Source: Auricularia sp. M13
Taxonomy: Eukaryota > Basidiomycota > Agaricomycetes > Auriculariales > Auriculariaceae
DNA: 64,000 nt
NCBI GenBank assembly: GCA_037042915.1
Contig: CM073199.1
Location: 868,001 to 932,000 of the forward strand
Direction: 5' to 3'
Positions 1 through 11,446 of the stretch are shown here, piece by piece. The notes beneath the pieces are model-generated. The model ran no database searches, had not been told where the DNA came from, and saw only the letters and a program-made list of their open reading frames with translations. A program made the translations under genes and the position numbers. Position 1 is the first letter of the stretch. Every line of letters begins with the position of its first letter.

Positions 1-1850
1 TTTATCGCTAATACTATTTGCAGCTATCATTCTCCCGCCTCGTGCCATCTTCGACCGTGAGCGGCACTCATGCATGCAATCATCGCAGGAGTCCGGGGTA
101 TCCCGCAACGCGCCTTGAAACGGTACATCTACCATCCCGCATCCTCATCGCACCCGGACTGACGCCGCCTCTGCCGCAGATTCTCACGCCTATGCACGCG
201 CCGTGCAAAATGCCGACCCTGCCGAACGGTATGTCAATTGATTTTGTACTGGGCGTTTGAGCTGCGGCTGACCGCGATCTCGCAGCTTCTTGGCTATTTC
301 GTTCCTGCATGATCGTCCCGTTACGCTGCTCACAACAGGTACGTCAGCCCGTCTTGCAGCGCGTTTCACCGACTTGACTCACCACCGCGTTCCCAGGCTT
401 CCGAACTGCTGACCGTCTGGCCGTCGACGCCACCGATCGTTGCCCATTCCGTCTGTGCGCGCCCAGCGTCCGACTTGTCGCACGTCTGCACCGCTACCGC
501 ATACTTTGTAAGTAGCGGCTGCTGTTGCCATCGCCGCCAATTCGCAGACTGACCCGATCGTAGGTTCTCCGCGTCTCTCTCTTGTATGACCATCGCGGTA
601 CGCTGCTCGTCGAGTATGTCACATTGCCCTCTGCTCCGTCACGATAGTTCTGATCACGCCCTGCGCGACTAGGCTGCCGACCGTTCGACCCGTCGCTCTC
701 GGTCGAGTTTCGCCGCCGCCGCCGCTGCGAAGCCGTGCACTCCAACGCTGCCGAACCGCTCATCCGTTGCTTTCGGATAAGTAGCGGCTGTTGTTGCTGT
801 GAGTTCGATCGTTTTCGCATTTCAATTCTGTACTGACCACGATCGCGGTGCTGCAGAATCCTCGGCCATCGGTCCTGTATGACCATCGCAGTGCGCTTCT
901 GAAGAAAGGCATGTTGATTCGTTCATTCAGCGCGTCTGGCCGTTTATTTTTCTAGGCTACCGAACGGCTGGTCGTCCGTGCAGTTTGGTATAGACCGTGG
1001 TTCTCACTAGCTGCCGTCGTCCTCCCAACATGGCGCTCACCATCCGTTGCGCCGTCGAGAGGCAGTGCTGCGCTTACGGTACGTCACGTCGTCGAGCACG
1101 TCGCTGACCATTCCATATCTTCTCTCTCTCCAGAATCTTTCCGAGCAGCAGCAGTCGAGAACCTGGCGCTCAAGATCAACATCCGGCCGTGCTCTCTAGC
1201 GGCAGTGGTGCTGTAGGCACGCTGCTCTCGCACTTTTTCCGGTACGTCACGTCCGCGCCGTACGACGAGGCCACCGCTGACCGTTTATTCGATTTTCTGT
1301 TCAGATCGTGTCCGCAAGAAATGACTACACAACCTAGCGCTGAAGATCAACACGCTGTTGCGCTACCGAACGGCCAAAGAGCTGTCTGCGTATCTTGAGG
1401 GTACGTCGCGTCGTCTTTGCCGTTCTACGGTCCAGTTTTTTTCCCTTCTAGATCTTTTTCGCGCAGCGCCTGGGTACGTCCACGTCGTCTGCGCGTTGCT
1501 GACCGTCTGAAGTCTGATCGCAGCCCGCGGACGCCGTCATTCTGTCGCGGCGCCGAACGGCTGCGACCCTGACGATGGCTTCCGTCGGTCGCGTCGGAGT
1601 CGATGGATTTGTTCGATGACAATTCCTTCCTTTTGACCGAATCTGCGGCGGGCGCGTTCGACAACCTGGCGCTCAAGATCAAGACCGTTCATGTGCGTCG
1701 AGTCGTCTTTGCTTGACAAGCCGCAGGCTCTGACGTCCTGCTCATCTTCAGGCGGCCATGCAGCGGACGTGTGCGCCAAAGTGGAATGCCGCGCTGGAGA
1801 AGTCAGAGGCACTTGCGAGGAGTCGTGTCGTCTCTTGTACATATTTACTG
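1..1850 (+). other. Spliced-looking, weakly coding module region (partial copy)
   Basis: The window opens inside the first intron of this region (compare 9405-9452 in the next copy). It contains repeated donor-like GTACGTC sites (near 347, 1079, 1241, 1411 and 1481) and matching polypyrimidine-CAG acceptors near 403, 1131 and 1304, but no long open frame. A 20-nt motif, AACCTGGCGCTCAAGATCAA, recurs at 1160, 1331 (two mismatches) and 1663, reading NLALKI in one frame. It may be a decayed gene with repeated exons or a long non-coding transcript. I do not recognise it. Confidence 0.4.
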
Positions 1851-2017
1851 TACTGTAATACCATCAGCAAGGTATCCATAGATCTTCAAGGCAACTTGCT
1901 CAGCAGGCCTGGGTAGTGCAACTGCCAGCTCGTCTTGAATACGGATTGCACAAGGGGGCGCGGGCGGGAACAGGTGGGCATATATTGGCGCTACGGCGCA
2001 GACTGGGCGCGCGAGAG

Positions 2018-4490
2018 ATGCGGGTCGACCCGGGCCGCATGCTTTCGCGCGTGCAAGTCCGCTTGGTGACTCGCCTTCGCGCCACAGCTTCATCGATACC
2101 TTCCGTGCCGATCTTGCGTCCCCGGCTGCAACTGCGCGCGATATCAACATCCACCATGGCTGAAACGCAGCCCAGCGACCTCAAGAGCGAGATCGACTCG
2201 CTCAACGCTCTCATCCCAACACTGCCCAAGTCGTCGTCCGAGCTGGACGCGGCCAAGAAACGACTGGGCGAGCTCAAAAGGATACTCAACACGGCCTCTG
2301 GGCCTTCAAAGGAAAAGAAACGCGAGCGGTTACTGCTGAAGACACCGAAGGTGAGCGCGATCCTGTTGTGACTGAACTGCGATTTATATTGCACAGGGCA
2401 CGCGCGATTATGGTCCAGCGGAAATGGCGTGCCGCGAGCACATCGAGCGCATCGTCAAAGACGTGTTCCAGACCTTTGGCGGCAGCTGTCTCGACACGCC
2501 GGTCTTCGAGCGCAAAGACGTCTTGACGGGCAAATACGGCGAAGACCAGAAGCTTATATTCGACCTGCAAGACCAGGGTGGCGAGCAGCTCGCGCTGCGG
2601 TATGATCACACTGTGCGTGTGCACTTTACTGCGTTGAAATGGTCTGAATCCAAATCTGCAGGTCCCGCTTGCACGATATCTCGCCATGACCGGCGCCGCT
2701 GCACAAGGGGCGCCGCTCCAGAAGCTCTGGCAAGTCGGCAAAGTCTACCGACGCGACAACCCGGTCATGTCCAAGGGACGAATGCGCGAGTTCATGCAGG
2801 CGGTGCGTCGTCGTTCTGCTTTCGCACTGCTCGGTCATCGTGCGCACGGCGCGTCGCTCGCGCAGGGTCTTAAAGTGCTTGTACAAAGCCACTCTGAGCC
2901 TTCCTGCGCCGGACGCCTACGCCGCAGCCCATACCGGGTTATGCAAACCCGAGAACGGCTTGGTTCTCCAGGCCCACTTATGTTGCTTGCACGGACACCT
3001 GTCTAGGCGCGCAAAGTCTCGGGCGGCACACCTACTCTTGAGTGCGGATGCCCCTGCGCTCATTCGCCCGATACTTCATGTCATCGTCCGAATTTTACTT
3101 GGTGTGCTCATATCTGCTTCTCCTTAGGACTTTGATCTTGCGGGCACCGCAGACCCTATGATTCCAGACGCAGAACTCATAGCCATAATATCCACCATCC
3201 TCAGCAGGCTTGACGTCGGTGAGTTTACTATTAAAGTAAATCTCTTACTACGATGCGAAGGACAAAAGCTCTGATCACCCCTTCCTCCAGACTAACCACC
3301 GCAAAATTCTCGACGGCATATTCGAGGTCTGCGGCGTACCGCAGGACAAGATCCGCTCGATCTCGAGTGCGGTAGACAAGATGGACAAGGTGCGTTAATT
3401 CAGCTTGCCGAAGCGACCTGCCAACACGCGCGCAGTCGCCTTGGGAAGAGGTTCGCCGCGAGATGGTTGAGGAGAAAGGCCTCGCGCTCGAGGTTGCTGA
3501 AAAGATCGGTGTATATGTCAAGCAAAAGGGTGCGTTTATGCAACGCGGTACCACATCGAGCTGACTTTCTCAGGCGAGCCGTTCGCGCTGCTGGAAGCGC
3601 TCTCCGCCGACCCGACGCTCACGTCGAACGCGTCCGCAAAGGCCGGCCTGGACGACATGCGGCTGTTGTTCCGCTACCTGCGCGGACACGGCGTGCTTGA
3701 CCGGCTGAGCTTCGACATGTCGCTCGCGCGCGGGCTGGACTACTACACTGGGATCACTGTCGAGGCCGTCGTCGAGGCCAGCGCGCCGCCCGGCTTCCGC
3801 ACCAACCCGCCCGTGCCACCTTCCGCCAGCGAGTCCGCGCCGGCGCCGGCAACAGCGAAGCCCAAGGCGAAGAAGAAGAAGGAGAACGAGGACGACGACG
3901 AGGAGGTCGACGAGAACTCGGTCGGCGTGGGCTCGATTGCCGGCGGCGGGCGGTACGACCACCTCGTCGGGCTGTTCGCGCGGCAGGCGGCGGCGGCGGG
4001 CAAGAGCGTGCCGGACGTGCCCTGCGTGGGCGCGTCGATCGGCATGGACCGCATCTTCGCGCTCGTCTTCCCCAAGTGGCTTGCGCAGGGCCGGCGCAGC
4101 AAGCTCACCTGCGCGTACGTCATCGCCGCGGGCGACGGCCTGCTGGAGGAGCGCATCGCGCTCGCCAGCGAGCTGCGCGCCGCCGGCGTCAAGGCGGACT
4201 ACCTCTTCAAGGCCAAGCCGAAGATTGCGGCGCGGGCGAGAAGGACGAGGTGCCGTTCGAGGACCGTCGGGACTCGGAGATCGACTTGCATTTGCACAGG
4301 TGCGTTGTTTGCTGGGTGTACATATCTATGCGAGCAATACAATTTCGCGTTTCATGCGCCGTGTCTTTGGTTCGGCGTACCGTGTTTCTTCGTTGCTTTC
4401 CTAAGTCCCGCAGAAATTTCAGCTTTTCCCTTTTTCAGAGGGAAATTCGGCCATGTTTGCAGCGTTCTCATTGGCTGGTCGTTATCTTAG
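2018..4490 (+). pseudogene. HTS1: HTS1 copy 1: 3'-truncated histidyl-tRNA synthetase, frame still open
   Basis: Seven exons match the intact gene: 2018-2350, 2397-2612, 2662-2802, 3128-3235, 3291-3389, 3436-3529 and 3574 onward. All splice sites are usable and no frameshift occurs in the catalytic core. Near 4231 a 10-nt deletion shifts the frame, and after 4258 the sequence leaves HTS1. The frame then runs to a stop at 4490, giving a predicted 635-residue protein whose last 80-90 residues are unrelated, cysteine-rich and hydrophobic. The core keeps RGLDYYTG and SIGMDRI. About half of the C-terminal anticodon-binding domain is missing, so normal tRNA-His charging is unlikely. Intron 3 (325 bp) is longer than in copy 4. 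I call it a pseudogene by truncation, but a truncated product cannot be excluded. Confidence 0.85.
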
Positions 4491-4589
4491 CGAGGTGCGA
4501 GAGACAGGAATTGGGCGTTTGGAGGCGTGGAGGTCGTGAGGAACGGTGTCGAGAGGCTTGCTGGAGACACGAAACGGGCTCGGGCACGA

Positions 4590-7500
4590 TGAGAGGCAAA
4601 AACCTGTATTGACGCTAACTAATGGATATGTGCCCGTTGTTGTACCAGACAACACGAACAGTGAAATTGGGCTGAATAGGAAGCGGGCGAAATCTGCGCG
4701 GACGATGGGAACCGCGTCGAGCACAAAGCTTCGACGCGTGGTAGACGTCGCGAAAAACGCATTGGAGCAATTTTTGGCGTGCTCTGCGACGCATTGGCGC
4801 CGGTGCGGTGGGGCTGGACGCGGTCGGTCTCCTGCGGCGCTGTGGAGCAGTGGCGGCGAAAACAGATGAAATCGACTCACCGGCGACGAACCGAGCAACC
4901 GCCAGACATGCAATTTGGACGCAGCGGCTGGTGACCATGGGCGAGGTCGGGGCCGAAATTTCTAGTCGCCACGAGCAGATCTCCCCCCTCGTCGTTGGAG
5001 GCCGCGGCGAGCAAGAACTTCGATATCTCGCGAACCGCGCAACGCCCGGGCTTGACGCGCGGTATGCAAGCATGTTGGGCGTCGTCGAGCACGATGGCCA
5101 GCGCGCTTGACGCGTCCCACAGCCAGATCTGCACGCAATGATCAGCAAGTGTCGCCGTCGCTGCGCACGTCAACAAGCAACGCACATCGAAAATAGATGT
5201 CGTCTCCAGCTAGGGACATTGAATCGAGCTTTCTGGCCAATCGCGAGCGCAGGACGAGGCCTGCGGCGTTGGGAGCGGCAAAAATCGTTAGCGACGAAAA
5301 TCAAAAAGTCGTGCCACTCACGAAGCGCCGGTCCTGCGCACGCCGCACGTGGCGGGAGGATGGATTGGGACCGTCTGAGGTAGTCCCGGGTGACGGAACG
5401 AGCGCCCTACGCGAAACGTTTCTGCGAGAGGGTCAGCGCCGGCGGGAGAAGAAAGCGAGCTGCGCGCGCGGCCGTGAGCGCAGCGAGCAAAGCAACGTGG
5501 ATTTGCAACCCACATCGCTACGCCCAATCTCACGCGTCACGAGGACGTGTCGCGCTCAACGTGCCGCTCGCCGCGCGCGGAATGGCGGGAGACATGAAAC
5601 GGACCATGACTCACCAAGCGCCGGTCTCCACGCTTTAACGCGCGCCGTTCTGACGCGGCCGTGGGTGGTTGATGGCGGTCGACGCGGGAAACGATGAGCG
5701 GCAGCCTGCACGAAGAATTGTGGGCGTTCTTGTGAGCACCGGCAGCGACAAAGCCAAATGGTAGCGAACTCACCAGCCGCTAGCTCACCCGACCCTCGCA
5801 GGGCATGCGCGTGCGCAGGTGTGACCTCGGAATCGATGATGACGGGAACATAGTTGATTCCTGCAGCGGGAGTGTCAGCCGCGGCGTCACAGGCGAGGAG
5901 CGAGAGCACGGACCGTAACCACAGTGCGACGGCGATGACACTGCTCCCACATCATGCGCTGGTCCACGTCCACATCGCCAGCAAGAAGTCCGGCCGCGGC
6001 GTCGACACTTGCGGGGCGATGACTGCGACGTCTGCGCTGAGGCTGGGCGGCGCGCGGACGCTGGCGGAAAAGCGCGGGTCCGCGCGGGCCTCAGCAGCAG
6101 CGTCGGTATCTGGATGCTGCACCGCGACGCGAGTGGAATAACGCGCGTATCTACTCGCAACGTAATCAGCAACGGGCCGCGCTGCGGGTTGAACGAAACG
6201 GCGCACTTCGAACGCAACGTCCAAAAAAAGCCGCGGCGCGTGCTCGTCCGCCTCAGCGGTTGCCGCAGCAGCATTGACGCGGGGCATGTCCAGGATAACA
6301 GAGAGTGTAAATATGAGCATCGTAATCCTGGAGGCGTCGTCAGCGATGAAGACGGCGGCGGGAGAACGAAATGCGTACCTCAAAGACGACCTCCAGCGTT
6401 TGACGACGCGCAAGCCCGTGCAGCTCGACGGCGCACAGCCCTGTCTGTGTCGTCGTGTCCTGCGAGAGCTGCAAATGGATCTGGTTTGATGGGAATGACT
6501 GGACGACGCGTCAGTCGGCGGAAACATGGTGAGAACGAGTTCACTCACCTGGAGAACTACTCCAACTCGCGTGCGGCGTGCACGTTCCCGCAGTATGTCA
6601 TCACTTAGCCGGGTCAATTCACGCTCAGCTTATCGTCTGCTTCGGCGTCTCCTTCTGGGACTCGACAGTTCTGCTGAACCGCGAGGCTGGCGGAACTGCC
6701 GCGAGCATCTCGTGCGGAACTTGAAAGGAAGACAAATGTCAGCAAAGGTCATAGCGGCACGAAGCGCGACGACGACTGAGACGCACGCGGGACAGTGACT
6801 GTAAAGTGCACTCTGGATGTGGGTATTGGAAACAGCGTGTCCCGGAGACGGCACCGCCGACTGAAAGTCGCGGTCACGGGGCTCAGTGCTCACGCAGCCG
6901 CGCTAGCGTCGCGGCATCGCCGCGAAGCCAGTGCAGCGAGATTGCATGACACTGGTCACATCATCCCATTGAATGCGTTGAAAAAGAAAAAGAAAATGGA
7001 CGGGGGGGGGGTGCAATAGCAAACGCACTCACGTGACCCCTCGGCGTCGCGAGTGCGGGATTTGAATGCAGCGGGCTGCGCGTACCGATCAGCGTGAGCA
7101 ATAGCGGTTGAATGAACCACTGACCGTAGTGTTGCTCGTTGACACTGGTTTTTCAGCGGCGGGCGATTCTGGCGAGGATGGCGGCGGGAGGAAAGCCGGT
7201 GTCGTCGGACTTGAAAAACGACGGCCAGGTCGACGCTGCCGCCGACGGGAAGGAGGGAACGCGGATGGCGACTTCCGTGCGTTCGGTATCGTTGTAAGCT
7301 CTTCCGCGGCTCTCTGCCTGCTGTGGATGAAGAAACGAGCTCAGAGGAATGGCAACGATGTACTGGGCGGTTACTCACACTGCAATTGCGAGTTCAGATC
7401 GCCATGGCAGGCGTATAGGACTTGGACGTTATGAGTGCGTGAGGCTCTGCGCCGGAGGTTAGCAAGGGAATGGGATAGATAGTGGAATCGGATAGTGTGG

Positions 7501-7720
7501 AGGAACAAGTGGTCTTGGGTAGCGCCCCGAGAGCAGCAAGCGGGACACGAATGAAGAAGGTAAACACTCACAGCGTGTCAACGTCAGCAATAGGCAACAG
7601 AGTGCATCGTCCGGTAAAACCTCAAGACTTGAAGAATGCGTGCAGGTGCTGGGCGCGAGCAGCGTAGAGCCAAGGTGACGATGGGGGCGACAGAGTTGAG
7701 GTTTCCAGCGCGGGGCATTT
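4590..7720 (-). other. Splice-donor-rich, possibly decayed minus-strand gene (unit 1)
   Basis: Eight perfect GTGAGT donors occur on the minus strand at 7571, 7378, 7032, 6548, 5773, 5614, 5322 and 4880 (5' base given). Several are followed by good branch and acceptor signals, such as TTGCTAACC...GCGCAG near 7455 and CATCCACAG near 7320. Short open stretches look protein-like, for example the frame with NYVPVIIDSEVTPAHAHAL near 5800-5860, but I could not join exons into one continuous frame. It is either a decayed multi-exon gene or a spliced non-coding transcript. No family recognised. Confidence 0.4.
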
Positions 7721-8121
7721 ATCTAGAGGAGATGAAAGGCAGCGCCTGTTCGCAAAAAATTCGTTCTCCGATGACCAACCGCGGCGGTGCGTGGGCTTCG
7801 ACGAGTTAAGCGAGCCATTCAATCTTAGCCGAGGTGCAGCCACCGGCGGTTCGTCTCGTCATCCCGCCGGCTTTCTCACGCTCTGGCAGGATCGACATGA
7901 GTCGCCAACGATTCGTTTTTACGCCCTGGAATATGCGCATGACGCAGTGAACCCTGGAGAGACGCCCTCAAGTCTGACACCAACTTCAACCCGAGCTTGC
8001 GGTGACTACGGGACGCACAAGATCTGCAGCCGCAACATTCAGTTGGTCTATGAACTGAGAATGCGACGGGACGCGCGGATCCTGCGTTTGCGGTGCTGAA
8101 CGCACTGTAGCACTGAGCTCG

Positions 8122-8396
8122 AGCATGAAATTGCCCTGCAAGTTTCGCAAATGAAGCACCTGCAGAGACGAGTTTAAACACCCCACAAGGTGACGCAGTA
8201 CAAGAAAGGCGGGGAATCTCGCCTGATTTACATTTGTACAACTGAGTCGCGTTGCTGGAACGCAAAGGCATATTCTTTCGAGCCTGAAACCGCTCTACAA
8301 GTCTCGCAGTAAAGCAGCAGCATATACAAGCGTGGAGCACCGCAAAAAGCGACACGGTACAAGAAAGTTCGCACGATTTACAATGGGACTCTGTCT
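8122..8396 (+). repeat. Diverged direct duplication inside the unit
   Basis: Two related blocks follow one another, at about 8122-8247 and 8282-8396. They share the order GCMTGAAA..GCTCTACAAGTCTCGCA-like, then ACACGGTACAAGAAAG-like, then GATTTACA. The same pair is present in the other units. Its function is unknown. Confidence 0.5.
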
Positions 8397-8500
8397 CGAG
8401 TCGGTTTTCGCGCATTGAACAAGAAGGCAAACTTTTTTCGGCTGAGAACTATTTCGGCGGACATCCCATAACATGAGAGCATATACTAGTCACTAATATG

Positions 8501-8508
8501 TCACGTGA
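8501..8508. promoter_or_regulatory. Palindromic E-box TCACGTGA
   Basis: A perfect 8-bp palindrome containing CACGTG, the site of bHLH regulators such as Cbf1/Pho4-type proteins. It lies upstream of the unit promoter. The same site is at 18267-18274 and 27597-27604. Confidence 0.4.
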
Positions 8509-8972
8509 TCCTTTTTCGCCCGCGGAAACGAGTGGAAATGCTGAGACTTTGACCGGGCGAGGAGCGTTCCGCGGGACTTCGGCAGAATGCGGTATCCGTG
8601 AGTTCTGCGCAATCGACCTCGAACACCGGCCGTCGACCCACCTACGTGCGGCATCGCATCACCAATCGGTGTATTACTCAGTCTGCGTGCGTCGCACGAC
8701 GTTTTCCAATCGAAAAACATGCGACGGAAGGCCGTGAGGCGCAGCGCGCGTAACTCGTCCAAATCTGCATTCCGCGCAAAACGACTCGTTCCACCGGCGG
8801 TCTAGAGCCGCAACGCTAATTGACATGCATGATGTGATGCGAGAAGCACGGGGCGTGCTTGGAAACGCGCCGCTTTGGATGGGGTGAGAGATAGCAGGTC
8901 GGACGAGGTCTGCGGTATAGGGGAGTATAGGGGCCCCTCCCCCCTCAGCCAACCACGTAGAGTCTTACAAGG

Positions 8973-8980
8973 TCACGTGA
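8973..8980. promoter_or_regulatory. Second palindromic E-box TCACGTGA
   Basis: Second perfect copy of the same octamer, about 255 bp before the TATA box. Equivalents are at 18739-18746 and 28068-28075. Two identical octamers ahead of one promoter suggest a real regulatory pair. Confidence 0.45.
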
Positions 8981-9234
8981 CACGTTTATGTGCGAGGGAT
9001 GGAGGGGAGAAAATGAGAGGGCGGCGAGAAATTCGCGTTGGACGGTCGGCGGCACCGGAAGCGAGCCCAGCGCCCCAACGCCGCGCACCGCACCAGACCT
9101 CGCTTCCGCCCATTCAACGGCTATGATCAGCTGCGGGTATACATTTTATTGTGTATCAGTTGGCCGCTGACTCGTGTACGGCGAAGGAACGGCCGAGAAT
9201 GCGGCTTTGCTCGCCGGAAGGGTGGTTGAGCAGG

Positions 9235-9241
9235 TATAAAA
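9235..9241 (+). promoter_or_regulatory. TATA box of the array unit
   Basis: TATAAAA lies in a GC-rich context, followed about 30 bp later by a pyrimidine-rich leader and then a clear intron (9405-9452, GTGAGT donor, CTAAT branch, TTTGCAG acceptor). This is the layout of an RNA polymerase II core promoter facing rightwards. HTS1 starts 2.2 kb further on, so this promoter probably serves the module region and not HTS1 directly. Confidence 0.65.
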
Positions 9242-9264
9242 GCCACGCCCAAGTCTTCAGTGAG

Positions 9265-11279
9265 CCTCATTCCCCTCCCTTGCTCTTCTCCTTCCATTTT
9301 GCCTCCTTTGACGCGCTCTCGCTCGACCTCCTCGCTGTCAGCTGCGCGCCACCGTGCACGTCGTTAGTCTCGGCCAGCAACGTTCTGCGACATCGCCCCT
9401 GACGGTGAGTGCGAGCATCTCTCTGTCGTTTTATCGCTAATACTATTTGCAGCTATCATTCTCCCGCCTCGTGCCATCTTCGACCGTGAGCGGCACTCAT
9501 GCATGCAATCATCGCAGGAGTCCGGGGTATCCCGCAACGCGCCTTGAAACGGTACATCTACCATCCCGCATCCTCATCGCACCCGGACTGACGCCGCCTC
9601 TGCCGCAGATTCTCACGCCTATGCACGCGCCGTGCAAAATGCCGACCCTGCCGAACGGTATGTCAATTGATTTTGTACTGGGCGTTTGAGCTGCGGCTGA
9701 CCGCGATCTCGCAGCTTCTTGGCTATTTCGTTCCTGCATGATCGTCCCGTTACGCTGCTCACAACAGGTACGTCAGCCCGTCTTGCAGCGCGTTTCACCG
9801 ACTTGACTCACCACCGCGTTCCCAGGCTTCCGAACTGCTGACCGTCTGGCCGTCGACGCCACCGATCGTTGCCCATTCCGTCTGTGCGCGCCCAGCGTCC
9901 GACTTGTCGCACGTCTGCACCGCTACCGCATACTTTGTAAGTAGCGGCTGCTGTTGCCATCGCCGCCAATTCGCAGACTGACCCGATCGTAGGTTCTCCG
10001 CGTCTCTCTCTTGTATGACCATCGCGGTACGCTGCTCGTCGAGTATGTCACATTGCCCTCTGCTCCGTCACGATAGTTCTGATCACGCCCTGCGCGACTA
10101 GGCTGCCGACCGTTCGACCCGTCGCTCTCGGTCGAGTTTCGCCGCCGCCGCCGCTGCGAAGCCGTGCACTCCAACGCTGCCGAACCGCTCATCCGTTGCT
10201 TTCGGATAAGTAGCGGCTGTTGTTGCTGTGAGTTCGATCGTTTTCGCATTTCAATTCTGTACTGACCACGATCGCGGTGCTGCAGAATCCTCGGCCATCG
10301 GTCCTGTATGACCATCGCAGTGCGCTTCTGAAGAAAGGCATGTTGATTCGTTCATTCAGCGCGTCTGGCCGTTTATTTTTCTAGGCTACCGAACGGCTGG
10401 TCGTCCGTGCAGTTTGGTATAGACCGTGGTTCTCACTAGCTGCCGTCGTCCTCCCAACATGGCGCTCACCATCCGTTGCGCCGTCGAGAGGCAGTGCTGC
10501 GCTTACGGTACGTCACGTCGTCGAGCACGTCGCTGACCATTCCATATCTTCTCTCTCTCCAGAATCTTTCCGAGCAGCAGCAGTCGAGAACCTGGCGCTC
10601 AAGATCAACATCCGGCCGTGCTCTCTAGCGGCAGTGGTGCTGTAGGCACGCTGCTCTCGCACTTTTTCCGGTACGTCACGTCCGCGCCGTACGACGAGGC
10701 CACCGCTGACCGTTTATTCGATTTTCTGTTCAGATCGTGTCCGCAAGAAATGACTACACAACCTAGCGCTGAAGATCAACACGCTGTTGCGCTACCGAAC
10801 GGCCAAAGAGCTGTCTGCGTATCTTGAGGGTACGTCGCGTCGTCTTTGCCGTTCTACGGTCCAGTTTTTTTCCCTTCTAGATCTTTTTCGCGCAGCGCCT
10901 GGGTACGTCCACGTCGTCTGCGCGTTGCTGACCGTCTGAAGTCTGATCGCAGCCCGCGGACGCCGTCATTCTGTCGCGGCGCCGAACGGCTGCGACCCTG
11001 ACGATGGCTTCCGTCGGTCGCGTCGGAGTCGATGGATTTGTTCGATGACAATTCCTTCCTTTTGACCGAATCTGCGGCGGGCGCGTTCGACAACCTGGCG
11101 CTCAAGATCAAGACCGTTCATGTGCGTCGAGTCGTCTTTGCTTGACAAGCCGCAGGCTCTGACGTCCTGCTCATCTTCAGGCGGCCATGCAGCGGACGTG
11201 TGCGCCAAAGTGGAATGCCGCGCTGGAGAAGTCAGAGGCACTTGCGAGGAGTCGTGTCGTCTCTTGTACATATTTACTG
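9265..11279 (+). other. TATA-driven, weakly coding module region (copy 2)
   Basis: This is a presumed transcript starting about 30 bp after the TATA box. The first intron at 9405-9452 is well formed. Later there are repeated GTACGTC donors and CTGAC...CAG acceptors, but no frame stays open across the predicted exons. Two modules, about 270-290 bp apart, share GTAAGTAGCGGCTG and TGTATGACCATCGC. The tail just before HTS1 has an AT-rich stretch near 11270. Confidence 0.4.
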
Positions 11280-11446
11280 TACTGTAATACCATCAGCAAG
11301 GTATCCATAGATCTTCAAGGCAACTTGCTCAGCAGGCCTGGGTAGTGCAACTGCCAGCTCGTCTTGAATACGGATTGCACAAGGGGGCGCGGGCGGGAAC
11401 AGGTGGGCATATATTGGCGCTACGGCGCAGACTGGGCGCGCGAGAG

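Noticed and set aside
8107-8420. tRNA- or snRNA-like gene in the duplicated block
   Set aside because: No cloverleaf or box pattern could be drawn. The similarity is between the two blocks only.
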